From Yamagishiella unicocca (Eukaryota > Chlorophyta > Chlorophyceae > Chlamydomonadales > Volvocaceae): DNA of 64,000 bases. The stretch is from NCBI GenBank assembly GCA_003116995.1, contig BDSL01000008.1, positions 1,240,001-1,304,000 on the forward strand. The letters are read 5' to 3'. Under the pieces are notes generated by a model. The model was not told where the DNA came from and searched no databases. It was given only the letters and a program-made list of their open reading frames with translations. The translations under genes and the position numbers were made by a program. How positions within the stretch are numbered: position 1 is the first letter of the stretch; each line of letters starts with the position of its first letter. Shown here in pieces: positions 1 to 13,400 of this stretch.

Positions 1-537
1 GGTAACATGCGTGCCCAGCGAATTAAGAACGGTAAGCGGGCAGAAACATGCAGGGAGCGAACCAGGATGGTGGATTGAGAGTAGATCCAGTGGATCCAGC
101 AGATCCATGCCCCCACGGATTGGGAGCTTGAGCAGCGTTTGGAGCCATGGACCGCAACGTGCCAGCAGGCGGGTTGCGACGCGTGCCTCTTCCCACCAGC
201 CCCACCCCGTCGGGCGTCCGGTATAGCATGATTGGCTGTGAACCACAGACTGTAAACCCTACCCTATCTCTCATGATTCCCTGTACTGAACGCGCCTGCC
301 CCTGTCCTTGTCCACCTGCCCCCCCCCCCCACACACAAACGATTTTTTTTCGGACATCCACGGGTTTCCCTCGAACCCCCCCCACACACAAAATTAGTGT
401 CAGACGACCATGCGCCAACTAGCCTGTCCCGTTGCGTAAAACGGTTTTTATACACCCCCCAACGCCGCGGCCCCACCCCCCTTCCGCTGCCATCCACGGG
501 TTTCCCTCGAACCCCCCTTCCGCTGCCCTGCCCTCAG
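1..537. other. Left edge: intron or upstream flank of the CFAP96-like gene
   Basis: I find no convincing exon here. The right part looks like the 3' end of an intron. It contains repeat copies in reverse orientation at about 340-380 and 492-515 (core CATCCACGGGTTTCCCTCG) and one at about 436-460 (core AAACGGTTTTTAT). A pyrimidine-rich tract then leads into the AG at 536-537. The first exon or exons and the start codon probably lie left of the window. Confidence 0.5.
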
Positions 538-3500
538 AGCGACAGCTACATCGAGCCGCTGGAGCTGCCAACCATCGTGGCTGGCAGGGCGGGGCCGGGC
601 GGGCGGCTGTCGCCTGAGGCCAGCGGGCCGCCCATGCACGACAAGCCGTTCCGGCCCAGCAACCCGGCGCAGCGCTCGTGAGTCCTTGGGCAGGCGGGGG
701 AGCCCGGGGGGTTGCAAGGAGCCCGGGGGGTTACAAGGAGCCCGGGGGGTTGCAAGGAGCCCGGGGGTGTGCAAGGAGCCCGGGGGGTTGCAAGGAGCCC
801 GGGGGTGTGCAAGGAGCCCGGGGGTGTGCAAGGAGCCCGGAGGTGTGCAAGGAGCCCGGGGGGGTTATAAGAGGATCGGGGGGTTGCAAGGAGCCCGGGG
901 GGGTTATAAGAGGATCGGGGGGGGGGAGGTGGCATAAAGACCGGTTACATGACATAGGTATATAACAGCTGGCGCATTGTCTCCGGGCACATAGTTGTGG
1001 GTGCATGCTGTGAGGAAAGGGGGGATATCGGGGAGGGGAACTCGTGAGGCGGCGAAGGCGGGAAAGGAATTTGGTGTTTGCTGAAGAAGGGGGGTTGAAC
1101 ATCACGCTCGTTTCGAGGTGCAGGCTAGGGAAGCAGGGGCACGAGGAGGGGAGGTAGGGCGCAGGCTAGGGAAGCAGGGGCACGAGGAGGGGAGGTAGGG
1201 CGCAGGCTAGGGAACCAGAGGGGAGGTAGGGCGCAGGCTAGGGAACCAGAGGGGAGGTAGGGAAATGTTTTCCCCTGGTTCCCCCCGGCGCCGCCCGCTG
1301 GGCACCAGTCGCTGCTGCGGCATGTGGGCCTATGATGATGGGGCGAGGGGTGCTGCGGCGGGTGCTGCACCACCGGGGGTGCGTCACGTCCTGACCCCAC
1401 CCCGCCTGCTCCCTCCCGCCCCGCCTGCTCCCTCCTGGCCATCGCCGCCGGCGCCGCCACAGGGGGAAGGCTGCGGGATCCCTGTACGGCACGTTCGGGC
1501 CCATCAGTATGTTCTTCATGGTCCCCGAGGCCAGCAGCGACGGCAGCACCAGGTGCGGGGTGGACGTGTGTTAGTTCGCCGCTAAACCGCGGTGTGTATC
1601 TGTGTTTGGGGGGTTTCGAGGAAGACCCGTGGATGCGAAAAAAAATCGTGTTTGGGGGGGGTCCGGCGAGAAACGTCGTTTGTGCGGGGGGGGAGATGCG
1701 TGTAATGGGGTTACGTGTGTATTTGGGGGAAATGGGCGGGGACAGCGTCAGCCCCGCGTACCTAGTCGCTTAACGATTATTTTATATCCGCAAGGGGGTT
1801 GCAAATAACGGCCAGAGGATATTAATATAATCTGGGGTAACTGCCAGGGTGCGATGGGTCCACGCACACAGCACGTCGCGGACGCCCGTGCCCGGACAGC
1901 GTACGACAGCGTACGACAGCGTAGAATTGCGCGCACCCATGCGGCATGCCGTCCGGTCAGTCGGCTTGACCGGGCCGCAGCTGCCACGACTCAATCCAAT
2001 CCGATCCCATCAGTTCCTACCAGATCCGACCCAGATGTTGCATGGGTGCAGTCCCGGAGGGCCTGTCCGTTTCGAGGCCCCTTCGAGGAGTGAATCAGCC
2101 CCGCCCGCGGCAAATGCGCGCGCGCGGCTGTCCCCCCTGCTCTACCCTGCCGCCCACGCTCCCCTGCTTGTTTGTACCCTCCCTAACCACGGCATTCACT
2201 ACCAGCATCACCCTCGCCATCTCCGTTGCCCGCGCCCTTCCTCCCGGCCTGAGGCCGGTGCCGGTGCCGACCCACGGGTCTCCTCAAACCACCAGGACCC
2301 CCCCACCCGTGTCGCACGGTTTTTTCGGACATCCACGGGTTTCCCTCGAACCCGTGTCGCACGGTTTTTTCTCGCATCCACGGGTCTTCCTCGAAACGCA
2401 CCCGTGTCGCTTACACGGGTTTCCTCGCCACCCGTGTCGCTTACACGGGTTTCCTCGCCGCCACCGTGTCGCTTACACGGGTTTCCTCGCCACCCGTGTC
2501 GCCGCAGACCCATCACCGCGCCCATTGAGCAGTCGTCGCTGGGCAACATCTACACCAAGAACCCGAAGCGGGGGGGACCAGGGTGAGCCTCGGGCCCTCG
2601 CCTCCGCGCGGAGGGGCCCCATCTGCCCCACACGCGCTAACGCACATTCGTTTGTTTCTTTCTCCCACCGGCCGCCGCCGACGGGCCGAATCCACCGCAG
2701 GTTTCGCCGTAGCCAACCCAAATTGTCCCGGCATGCACACTTAACCGCGTGTCCAAAATCCATCCACCAGCTAGTTTCTGCCCTCCGTTGCCTTTGTCAT
2801 GTAACCAGGTCTGCTCGGCCCCCCCCCCACACACATACGCGCCCACTATCCTGTCGTTTTCGTGTCACCGGTTTTCACGCCACCCCCCCACACCCACACC
2901 TCCGCCTCCCTACACCGGATCACCGTCGGGTTTGTCCGTATTCCCCCTTGTGGGGTTTCACGGCTTGGCTAGTAAATTGGCACGACCCATACGCACGTTC
3001 GTACAGGTACCCCGACCAGTACCGCTTGCTGGCGGGCGGGTCGTACACATACGTACCGGACGAGTACCAGCGGGGGCGCTCGCTCGAAAAGGTGGGGGCA
3101 GGGGGCAGGGGGTCAGGGGCCTGGGTACGTGAGGGAGGAGCAGGGGCCTGGGAGGCGGTTGGGGTTGGGGTTTGGGATCGGGACAGTAGGGCTTGCCCGC
3201 CTTCGCGTCCTTCATGGGACCTTTGCGCGCCGCCTAAGGCCCCTGCTCATCCCGGCTCGGCCCCCAGGTTTTGAAGCACGAGGCCCGTGCCCGCATCCAC
3301 AAGCCATTCCTGGGCGGCACCCGGTCCAGCGGTGCCTTCACGGCGGATAACGAGGTACCAGTACCGCTCTGCGCTCCAGGGGGGGCCCCACCTGTTTGAT
3401 TGCGGCTGGAGGTTTCGTTTGCTGCTAGAGTTTGTCCTCAGGATTTCGAGGAGTGGCTGGGTGGGCCCGCCACCAAGCTCGCCCGCAAACGCACCAACGG

Positions 3501-4468
3501 CCCCAAACGTGAACGCAAAATTGTTCGGCACCTCGGTTTGATTCCACCAGGGCGCCGTCGAACAAAGTTCTCCCGCATGCAAACTTAAACAACTCGTGCT
3601 CCCGAATATCCGCCGAGCTTTCGCCACCTTCTCCTATGTTATTTAAATTATATATTTCTTCTACTTGTATATATTTCTTCGCTAACACCTCCCCCGACCG
3701 CGACAACTTCGCTTTGCGTGCAGCTGTACGCGAAGCCGCCACCGAAGCAGCCGAACCGCGGCCATTCCGCTTCCGACGGGCGGCCCGCCTGGCGCCCCAA
3801 CAACCCCCCCGCCAAGGGGCGCTACTGCGGCCTGCTCAGCGCACCCACCTACATCCCCTGCCCCGAGTCCCTCGTCAAGGTGCGCGCACGTGCAGCGCCG
3901 CAGGGACGTCAGAGCAGTGTCACGTGTCGGTCGTACGTGCTTCCGCTCAAAGATATCACGTGGGCCGAGGGCTCCCGTTCTCAAGGCGTCACGAGGGGAG
4001 GGGTGGCGCAACTCATATCGGAAGCGCCGTCGGGACGTGCCGCAGTGGCATGTGTGTGAGGGTCAAAAGGGAGGAAAGGGCAGGCGTGAAGCCTGGGGAT
4101 GGGCATCAGCATCAGCCCCCTCACCCGACACACACGCGCACACACACACCCTTACTATTGGCGCCTCGCCCTGCCTCCGGATTCCTTGGTCTCTTCGCGC
4201 TCAGTCTCCTTTGCGGCTCAGCTCAGCATACTTACACCCTTACTTCTCTGGCCCCCCTGCTCACCCCCGTCTTACCCTGACGCCTCCCCCGGGTCGTCTA
4301 CACGGGTTTCCTCTTTTTCCCCCGCAGCCGCAGCTCCGAGCGAGCACCCCCTCGCGACCCTTCGTGCCCAGCAGCGCCGGCCACAAGCGCCTTAGCATGT
4401 GGAGCGTCAACCCCTATGAGCGGGTCCCGGTCCCGGTGGATAACACGCAGGCGGCGGCGGTGCGCTGA
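538..4468 (+). CDS. CFAP96: CFAP96/C4orf47-like (UPF0602) ciliary protein, 5' incomplete
   Basis: Eight exons are visible: 538-677, 1463-1552, 2508-2582, 3007-3091, 3268-3354, 3442 to about 3520 (donor uncertain), 3724-3879 and 4328-4468, ending in TGA. Phase closes across every junction except the sixth exon's donor. The product shows the recurring block of the family: KPFRPSNPAQRS, then a GSLYGTFGP..FF stretch, then GNIYTKNPKRGGPGY, then KGRYCGLLSAPTYIPCP. This order and spacing resembles what I recall of vertebrate C4orf47/CFAP96, a protein of ciliary and basal-body microtubules with no enzymatic activity. No signal peptide or membrane segment is seen in the visible part. The first residues are missing because the start lies outside the window. 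Introns are longer than exons and hold minisatellites and inverted intronic repeats. That this is a real spliced gene is fairly sure; the family name rests on recalled motifs and needs a profile search. Confidence 0.62.
705..925. repeat. Minisatellite of about 18-19 bp in CFAP96-like intron
   Basis: More than ten degenerate copies of GGAGCCCGGGGGGTTGCAA follow one another, starting just after the donor at 678. Later copies alternate GTTGCAA, GTGTGCAA and GTTATAAGAGGATC. The array keeps both strands open for long stretches, which creates spurious reading frames. It is G-rich on the transcribed strand. Confidence 0.9.
1120..1262. repeat. Two-tier tandem repeat in the same intron
   Basis: A unit of about 41 bp (AGGCTAGGGAAGCAGGGGCA followed by CGAGGAGGGGAGGTAGGGCG) occurs twice. 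A shortened version of about 30 bp, with CCAGAG in place of the AGCAGGGGCACGAGG part, then occurs twice more. Confidence 0.85.
1611..1650 (+). repeat. Family A intronic repeat, forward copy near a donor
   Basis: The core TTCGAGGAAGACCCGTGGAT followed by GCGAAAAAAAATCG lies about 60 bp after the donor of the 1553-2507 intron. A reverse-complement copy, differing at about one base over 27, occurs at about 2371-2397 in the same intron. Confidence 0.85.
2314..2507 (-). repeat. Cluster of reverse-oriented family A and B repeats before an acceptor
   Basis: Two family A copies (CGGACATCCACGGGTTTCCC and CGCATCCACGGGTCTTCCTC) are followed by tandem copies of a shorter variant, GTGTCGCTTACACGGGTTTC. 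The cluster ends at the splice acceptor at 2507. Each short variant contains ACCCGTGTCGCTTACACGGG, itself an imperfect inverted repeat able to form a hairpin. Confidence 0.85.
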
Positions 4469-7431
4469 GTGCACGAGCGGCGGCAGAGAACGGCGGCAGG
4501 GTGCGGGGTTTGGGTGGGTAAGCGAGGTTGCGAGCCAGTGCCCAGCCGAGAGAGGCCCGGAGATGTTGATGCTACCCAATTACCCATGGCTGCCGTTGTG
4601 CGGTGCGGGGCCACCGCAGAGTCATCGGAGCGATTGCAGTGCAAAGGGCGGGGAGGGAGTGTCTTGCGATGTGTCAGGCATCGTTGTGCGACGGTGTTGT
4701 TTTCTCGGCGAATGGGCTAGGCATCGCAGCTGGAGGGGGCGTGTGGCTGGAGCCGATCGCGTTGCGTGGGTGCCTTCCAGCGGTGTTCTACTGCTGCTGG
4801 ATGGAGCCGCGGGGGTCCGGTCGCAGGCTGAGCATCTTAGCCTGAAGTGACACTGAATGTGTCTGTGCAGGGGGGCATCGAGGGGGGTTACAATAAAAGA
4901 ACCGGTAACCGGCTCGAGGGAAGGGGTGTAGGGCCGTGGGCCATGCAGGTGTGCGTTGCTAGTCTTAGGTAGAGAGGGTGGGTCGCCATCGCCAAAGCGA
5001 GCACAAACAAGGGTTCATATCTTCATCGACGTACGTCATCCATTTGTTCGAGGCGGTATATACCGTACCATAGCTGGCGTGTGCGGTTGTCGAGGCTTGC
5101 CGCGGGCTCGAGCGCGCGGCGGCAGGCCTGCAGAGGGCGGGTGGTGTTGCCGCCTCGCACTGCGGCATTCCCTTCCGGAGGGTAGCGAAGAAACCCTTGC
5201 ACACAACATAGCAGAAATAGTTCGGGCCTCGGGGGTTGCAAAGAAAAAAACCGGTTACTCGACGTGGGAAGTGTAGCTGCCGCCGGGGGGGTCTGGGCTT
5301 TGCGGGTGAAGTGGGTGAGCTGCGAAGTCGCGGACTCGCGGTCGCCGCCGCGGGCTCTGTCGTGGAATCCTCCTCTTGGCAGCCCAGCGGCTGGCAGCCC
5401 ATACGCCCCCTCGCAGCCCAGAGGGCTGGCAGCCCTCAGTGTGCCGCGGGGACGCGGTTTCCGCATGCTACCGGCATGTGTGCGCTCCAGGGGGGCGGCG
5501 TGAAGGTGGGGTTCGTTGCTCGGAAGCCGGGATTCAATCACGTGGATGTGGTGTGGAGGGGTTTTGAGGAAGAAGTGTGGAGGGTTGTGGAGGGGTGGGT
5601 CCATGTGCTCCACCTGCTCACGTGCGTGCGTCGGGGGCCCCACCTAGGGTGCGCGCGTCCGTGTGAGGGATATGAAGCCATAGCGACTTAGCGAACGAAC
5701 AGTTTCGTACCTTCTATATTCCGAAATCGCGAATTTAAGATGCTCGTCGCAAGCGACGGTGATCCGGGTCGGCTGGAAGCTGCGGGTGGGGCTCGAAGCG
5801 GGAGCTTGGGAGCATGGGATTGAGGCGCGGTGGCCGAACACAGCGTATGTGTGGCTAGGTCTACGGCTAGGTCTAGAGCTAGGTCTAGGGCTAGGTGTAG
5901 GGCTAGGGCTTGCTTTACGAACGGTTGGTGGCGCAGCAGGCGCTGTTCAATGGGTCGCAGGCACGTGCTGAAATGCGCTCTCTCGTGCTCTCTCCAGGCC
6001 GGGTCGCCGCTTCGCCGCCAGGCTTTGTGCTGTGCCATTGATAGGCGGCAACACACAGCCGGCAGCTGAGGGACAGCCGTCACCTGAGTCACCCAGTCGC
6101 TGGGTGCAGGCCCGTGCAGGTGTGTCGCGTGGGTGTGTGTACGGTCGCGTAGCGCTTCATGTGATGTCCAGTGGGTACGGAACGGTCCTGTACCGTACAT
6201 GGATTTTCGGCCCGCCCTGTACGTTGCCGAGTAGAGCTTAAGGCAGCCCGCCTTACCCTGCCTTACAAGTGCGCGCCGGGAACCCTTCCAAATGTGCACG
6301 TGCCGCCTTGGCTCGGGAGGCACCTTGCTTCATGAGGTCGTGGCCCTCCACGATGAGGATGGTTACTAATAGGCAGGTATTGTTGGGGGGGGGGACGACG
6401 CCCAGGACCTAGCCGCCAGTTGTGGTGATCGCAGTTGTATGAACAGTGCACACTCGCGAACCCTGTCCGGTCTGGTGGCGGCAGCGGCACCGCGTAGTAG
6501 TGGGGGTTTGTGCCAGGAACCAGGCAACCGCTCCGGTACTTGAAAGCCTTATGCAATTGCGCTGGAAGGGGTAACCACCGCCCAGATGTAAGGCACCGTA
6601 CGTGGGTGTGCACGGTTGGGGACGCGACTGGGTTGCAAGCCGTCGCAAAACTTACTTACTGCTGCAGCGCTGCGGTGCTATGTGGTTGATAAAGGAAAGA
6701 CGTACACAGCGATCTGGAGGCAATGGGAGGACTCGCCAGGACCTGTCCATGGAGATTCGCGAAGTCATACACGTCTTCAACACAAATAAGAGGACAGTGT
6801 AACATCTATAATGAGAAGGCTGTATTTAGCTTAGCATGACGAAATGCCCAAAACGCCAATTTTGCCGTAAAGCGGCGTTGAGCGCGCTGCGTACGGCGTC
6901 TACATCCGACGGGACACTTCGATCACGTACAAATTGCGTCAAACGTCCTAGACGGTAACTTTTTTTAAAGCGATTCATGAGCCTCCTGGCTCGTCTGAAT
7001 CGTACAAGTCACTTGTAAACATCATCATCATCATCACAAATTGCAATCCTAGTTCAGGCGTCAAGCCAGGCACGATATGTACAAGTGTCGAATTGCCTTT
7101 AGCGCAACGTAAAGGCTGCGCAAGCCCAATGAACTAGTCTTTGTCATCAGTGGCATCCGTTGTCCAGCGGAACTGACAGGAAAATAAAGTGTTATGTTGG
7201 GTACTGGTCACACTGATACTGAGGAAAGCCTTCAAGACTTCAACGCATTCGCATGTACGGCACTGGTCTTTATGCGAGGCATTGCTGTATACCCATTATA
7301 GCGTCCCCGACACTTAAGTTGCAAGGCAAACGCATGTCTTCTGTCACGTTATTTACCGTCCTGCTTCTGCGGTTCCTTAACATACCAGCCGTTGCCCGGC
7401 TATCAGGTGCCCCGCGTGGGGCTTAGGCCGC
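4469..7431. other. Intergenic region between CFAP96-like and kinase genes
   Basis: I see no gene. The stretch holds family D repeats (core TTACAATAAAAGAACCGGTA) at about 4886-4912 and about 5222-5275. A degenerate hexamer array of GGCTAG/GTCTAG type lies at about 5845-5912. From about 6640 the base composition becomes less GC-rich and free of G-runs, consistent with the promoter and 5' UTR side of the kinase gene. I could not place a TATA box with confidence. Confidence 0.5.
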
Positions 7432-10400
7432 ATGCCGGGCATCCTTTGCTGCTTCGGGACCTCTAGCCCTAGCGAGTCCACAAAGGGTCCCGGCGTGGCT
7501 GGCAGCAAGGATGTGCTTCATGCCCAAGACGCCCCAGCGCCTGTCCCAGTCACGGTTTCTACGAAGCCAGAACATATAAAGGAGCTCCCTCCCGCTCGCA
7601 GTGCTACACAGAGCAGCTTGCCAAGGGTGCCTTCGGCACCTACGAGTCCAAACCATGCTGTCCCGCAGCTTTTTGCCGGCGGTCGCGCAGCTGGCGAGAT
7701 TGCCCAAGGCCTTCTCCAGGTAGGCAGAAATGTTTACGGCTGGCCTAAAACGGGTTATGCCTCACAGCAGGACCGCGACGGTTCAGCCGAGTCGCTCCTT
7801 GCTTGTACTTCACGTTCGCTAATGCAGGGGAAACACAGCCTAGCGTTGTAGTTTAAAAAGTTCAATGGTTTCCTAGAAACAGTCATGTACTTCGTCAAGT
7901 GACTGCGATTTTCGCACCAAAACGATTTCCTTGCTGTCCCTCTACAGGGACTCGACTTTCAACGGAAGATAACGCATCTTCAAGGACATTGGTGGACTCG
8001 TGTGGAGGACGCGTTGGAGTTGCTGACAAAGGTGTACTCGGCAGCATGTGCAAGGTGGGAGCCGTGAAACCCAACCAACTTGTTTCCGATGATTGAATGA
8101 GTATGGAAGTCTTAGGTATACGCTCTGTCTATTGAGGTTGTCGTTCAGCGACGTTCTTCGGCTCCGGCTTTCCGCAACACGTCGTCGAACGGGGGTCCTC
8201 GGTCAACGCAGCCTAAAGCATATACGCATGATCTACTGGTAAATTGCAACATCAACAAGCCCTTGGCGGTTTCGTGCAAAAAACCGCAAGCCGGCCACTC
8301 AAGGTTGCCGTGATAGACGTCCCTTCACCTCCTTAAAGGCGGCACCTGGTCATTGGAGGCGCACCATCTTTGCCCCCTCATCTCAACGCAACCTTTTATT
8401 TGATGTCATCCCGGCCGACACAGCTTCCCTATGACACAGCTTCCCTAACCCACACGAGCTTCCCACGGGAAGCTCCAAACATGCCCACTTTCACGACACC
8501 CGCCCTCCCTGGCTGCTCCTTGCAGCGTTTGGATTATGGACGAGACGACCGAATCTTTTGTGGCGCTCCTCAGCAAGGGGCCCATGTGTCAGGCCGTCCA
8601 GCCCGGCTACTCGCTGCACCTGGGCTCCGAGTACGACGCCAACAGCCCGTCCAGCCTAACCTCGCTATGGGACACCAAGGTACGTGCGACAGGGCGAGCC
8701 GGAAGGGGTGTGAGTTGGCGGTTGTCTGGGCACAAGGGATGGGCGCGCAGGGCCTTCGGATGCCCGCATCGCTGTGTAATCCAAGTGTGGTGGTACGCGC
8801 CGCCCCCTTCCGCCACGTTAGGACAAGGGCCTGCTTGTCGCTGCTGTTACTGCCGCTGCTGACATGGCCACTTAAAGTTTCCCGGGCGTTTATCCCGACC
8901 TGGCGTGGGCTGCGACTGAAGCTTCTGCACGGGTCCGGCTGTGTTCCCAGCGACGCGCTTTTTTTACGAGGATGAGAAGGGAGGTCGTTCTCTTAAAAGG
9001 CGCTCAGACCGCGCCCCCCCCCCCATGCGCGAATCGGACGTGCGCTGCGACATGTGATCTGACCCACCAAAGCGCCTGACCCACTTCCACCTTCCCAACG
9101 TCTGTCCTAAACGGTATTCCTTCGGACACGGGTTTTCCTTGCAACCCCATCTTCGTCGCCCTTGGATTGTCGGCCGAGGATTCGCGGATGAGGATTCACC
9201 CCACCCGCGAACCGCTGCGGCGCGAGCCTAAGCTTGGAGTCGCACCAGGCCACCGTACCGCTGTGCTCCCGCATCCTTCCCGCGACCACCCCGCAACGCC
9301 TGAACCTCAGCCCTCATCCCTGCCACCCCTCCACCTGCCACCACGCCGCCCCCAACCCCCCCTCTCCACTCGTGTGCCCCCTCTCCACTCGTGTGCCCCC
9401 TCTCCACTCGCGCGCCGCCTCTCCACTCGTGTGCCCCCGCCTCCAGGCCGTCCAAACCTACAGCGTGAGCCTGCAGACCCACAGCAGCAACTCCTCCTCC
9501 CTCATCGGCCGTGGCGGGTTCCCTGCGGACTGGAAGCTCCTCTACAACGCCCACCACTTTACCGACTTCCTGGCCGTGCCCATTTTTGCGGCACCGCTGA
9601 GCGACGACAACGGTAAGGCCGCATGCAACCCCTTGGACTCAGCCGCGTCCGCAGGGGTGCTGGTTGGCACGCTCGGCGGGGCCACCGCCTCCGGCGCCTC
9701 CGGCGTCGCTGCCGTGGCGGCGGCTGGCGCCAGCGAGGGCAACGGCGGGGCGCACGTTGTTGGCGCGTTGACGCTGTACCTCAGCCGCCCAGGCGCCGAC
9801 CGGGTTTCGGAGCCGCCGCCCAGCGTCTTCAGCAGCTCGTTGGAGCAGGAGCTTGTCGCGCTGGCCTTCGCGGGCCTGCTGTTCTGTGGCGGCCCGGAGC
9901 CCGTGCGCCAAGTGTGCGAGCTGGTGCTGGCGGTGCAGTCAGCGGCGGGCAGCGGCGAGGTGGCGGCGGCGGTGGCGGCGGGCCTGCAGGCGCGGCTGCG
10001 GCACGTGTTTGCGGTGTCGCCGACTGCGCTGCTGGCGCTGGTGCCACCGCGTCAGGTCAGTGCGGTGGTATTCCGCGACCTCACGGCGGCGGCGGCGGCT
10101 GCTGCTGACGGCGGCGGCGGCGGTGCCGTGGAGTCCATGGCGCCCTGTTCCAGCTCGCAGACGCTGCCTTTGCTCCACCCCGCGTTGGCATCCGTCGCCG
10201 GCGGGACCGGCGGCGCTGGTACGGCCGTGTCGTACAGCGGAAGCCACTCCCACGGCGGCGGCGGCATCCGGGTGCAGTACCGCAACGCCGGGATCCACCT
10301 GGGACTGACCGACGCAGCCGGCGCCATCGAGCGCTCCCCTAGCTTGTTAGGGACGGGTTTTCGAGGGGAGGCCGCCGCAGGCGCAGCCGCCAACACCGCC

Positions 10401-13400
10401 AACACCGCGCCCAACTGTCTGGCTGGCGATGCGGCTGGAGGCACCGGGCGGCTGTGCATGCCGAACAGCCGTAGCATGGGCGTCCTGCAGGGCCAGAACC
10501 CCTCGGGCCTCTTCTCCTGCCGACTGGACCGGATGCCGTCGCGCTACAAGGCGCTGGTGTACCCGCTCTCCCACACGCTACTGCAGGTGAGGGTTACGTG
10601 GCCTGGGTGCGTGGGTGGATCCCCCCAGGCGTTCCGCTGGGGGGGGGGCGCGTGTTTTCCTGGTCGAACCAGGAGGGGCAGGGGAAGTGGCGCTGCTTGG
10701 CGGGAAGGTGATGGCAAAGGGGGCAAGGTGTCGGGGAGATTGCGGATGAGGGAGGGGCTTGTGTGGACTTTGGCGAGTGGGACCAGATACGGATAAGGCC
10801 CGCGAACTAGGGTTTGCGAGCAGCTGTGCACGCGTCGGTCCGGGTCGGTAGTCGATGGGCTGCCCCGGGGGACCGCTGTGCAGGCTTTTCACGAGCTACC
10901 CTAGGATTGTCCGGACAGTGGGTTAGGTCGCGGGAATGGGGGCGGAGGGAGGGCGTTGGGCGCAGTGGGGATGTATGGGGGCGAGGCTGCATGCGGTTGG
11001 TCGCGATGGGAGGCCAGGGGGCAGCCGTTGGCCGTCCGTGCGGAGAGACGTATTGAGAGGGACGGGACGTATTGATAGCATCACGAGCTGAGCAGCAGGG
11101 GAATGAAGGGCCCTGCGGAAGCGTGTGGCGGCGCGCCAAGCTTCCCTTACTCGCATCCCGTACGCCTTCGCCCCTTTTCATCCTTCTTACTGTGGTGTTG
11201 GACAAGACTGGGACTAATGGCTGACCCTAGCGAATGTGTGAATGAAGTATATGGAACGTGCTCCCAACCTACGATCTACAGCGACCCGCGGGTCTACAGA
11301 TTCCCCATCTACAAGCCACTCGCACCCAACCCACCCGCGGTCGCAACCCTTTTGCCCCTCCCTCCCTCCCTCCAGGTGGTCCTGCAGCAGAGGCAGGAGC
11401 GCAAGATAAGGGACCAGCAGCGAGTAGGCGCCCCCGGCGCCGCCGCCGCCGCCGCTGCCGCCGCGGCCACCGCGCACGCGCGTCAGTCCTCGGCGCTGCG
11501 GGACCTGTGCCTGACCGCAGCGGCGGCAGCGGCCTCCGCCAGCGGCGCCACCAGCGGCGGCTGGATCGTGGGCGACTGCAACGAGCACCTGCATGCCGTA
11601 CACAGTCCCTCCCGTGACGTGTACGTCATGACGCGAGTGAACGCCCGCCGGCCGCACTCGCTCGTACTTGCGACCGCGGAGCTGTTTGGGCTGGGGGGGC
11701 TCGCCACGGCGGGCGCCAGCACGGCCGGCGGCGCCGCCGCCGATGGAGCCACCGCCGGCAGCCACAGCAACGCGACCCACATCGCGGTGTACCTAGCCTT
11801 TCCGGAGCGGCTGCCCAAGCCGCTGCTGGAGATGGCCCTGGCGGACACCCAGCTGATGATGCGCAAGGTGAGGACTCGGAGGGGCTCAGTTAGAACTGGT
11901 GGTTGGACACGGCTTGGGGCTGGGATCCCTTCAGAGGGCGTGGATGTGGCCGGGGGCGTGTGTGTGAGTATGATCGGGGCGTGCAAATGGCGACGTGAAG
12001 ACGGACCGACGCCTGCGGGAGGGAGCGGGAGGGGGCGGGAGGGGGCGGGACTCCGGGTTACTTGGGGTTGATCTGCAGTATGCAGCAGGGGTGACTGCAG
12101 GCGACGAACCCAAGGCTATGAGAAGGTCGGGATGCGCAGCGTGGCGCCGGCCCTTCCCGCGCCCGGCCCCAGCCTCATACTAGACTCCTGGTCCGCGCGA
12201 CCCACACTGTTCGACGCGGTGTTCTGCCTCTCCCGTTTGCACGGCCAAATACCCTGATCGATTCGGCACTCTGCTTGGGCGTTGTTCCGTCGGCTCCTCG
12301 AAGCTACATCCCTCTCGTACGGTCTGCATCGCAATTCATGCCCACAACCGCCACCAGGCTGGGATTCTCACGTCGGATTCTCACACCAAATCCGCCTTTC
12401 TCCGCCCTCCCGCCTTTTCCCGCCTTCGCTGCACCCACACCTACCCACCTCAGCTCATTGCGCCGCTCATCCGCCACCGCTTCGAGACCAGCCTGGCCGA
12501 GGAGTGGACGGCGCTGGCCACCGCCGCCAACAACCTGCCCAGCCCCGGGGGACCGGTGCTCCGCATCGCCTCCTCCATGTCGGCATCGCAGGCCCGCCAG
12601 CCTCTGCCGACGCCGCTGGTGCTGTCGGGCGCGCTGCAAGTAGGAAACCCCAACGACAGTGAGTGACTAACGCGTCAGGCCGGCCGCAGGGGCGGCGGGG
12701 GCAAGGGTTAAGCGGAGAAGGCGGGTTCGCTGCTGATATGGCGCGATGGCAGGCCTCAACGGCGGGTGGTAGGGTGGTTACTGGTGGCCGGATGCGGGTG
12801 GTGCGTGATCGCTTGGCTAGTGCGATACCCCTGTGCTAGTACCTTGGTGCTCCCTTACTCGCGCCGGCACCGAGTAGACTCGTGGCCGTGCCGCCGCCGA
12901 CACCATCCATTCCCGCCCTTCCGCCACTAGTAGCCTCCCCTGGAGCTGGCGCCCCCTCGTCTACGCCTCCCATAGCTGAGTCCAACAGCAATACCTGGCT
13001 CACGCGCCTGGGCATGCAGCCCAACAACGTGACCTCCACCAGCGAGCTGCACCTGGAGGGCCTGTCCGCGGGCGAGGCCCTGCAGCAGATGTCGGTGCTG
13101 GTGTCGTCGTACATGGACACGTTGCAGGCGCTCCAGGGGCAGCTGATGGCTTCGGACAGGTGGGGGCGCATGCGGCTGGGGCGGAATGACGCGGGGACAG
13201 GATCGGGACCAACTGAGTTGGTTGGTTGTCTGGATCGGAGGTGATGGCTGCTACGCGGGGCGGCGGTTCAACCATGGGTAAAACCGGCTCGGGCTTTTAT
13301 AATGTAGGTTGTGTGTTTCATCCTATCTACTACTGCGGGTAACGTTGTAAAGTAGCGTAACGCTAGAGGTGGTGTGAGATGAGCGAACGAAAACGGAGAG

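Noticed and set aside
2042..3274. 410-codon open frame on the plus strand
   Set aside because: It runs through intron sequence made of repeats and C-runs and is out of frame with the conserved CFAP96-like exons at 2508 and 3007.
5845..5912. Interstitial telomere array
   Set aside because: The hexamers are of GGCTAG/GTCTAG type, too far from TTTTAGGG and too irregular.
10350..10375. Family A repeat inside an exon (TTTTCGAGGGGAGG)
   Set aside because: The match is limited to about 10 bases, and the rest of the repeat is absent.
9542..10477. Several minus-strand frames under the large kinase exon
   Set aside because: They are complements of the Ala/Gly-rich GAF-like exon, whose plus-strand frame is confirmed by phase with its neighbours.
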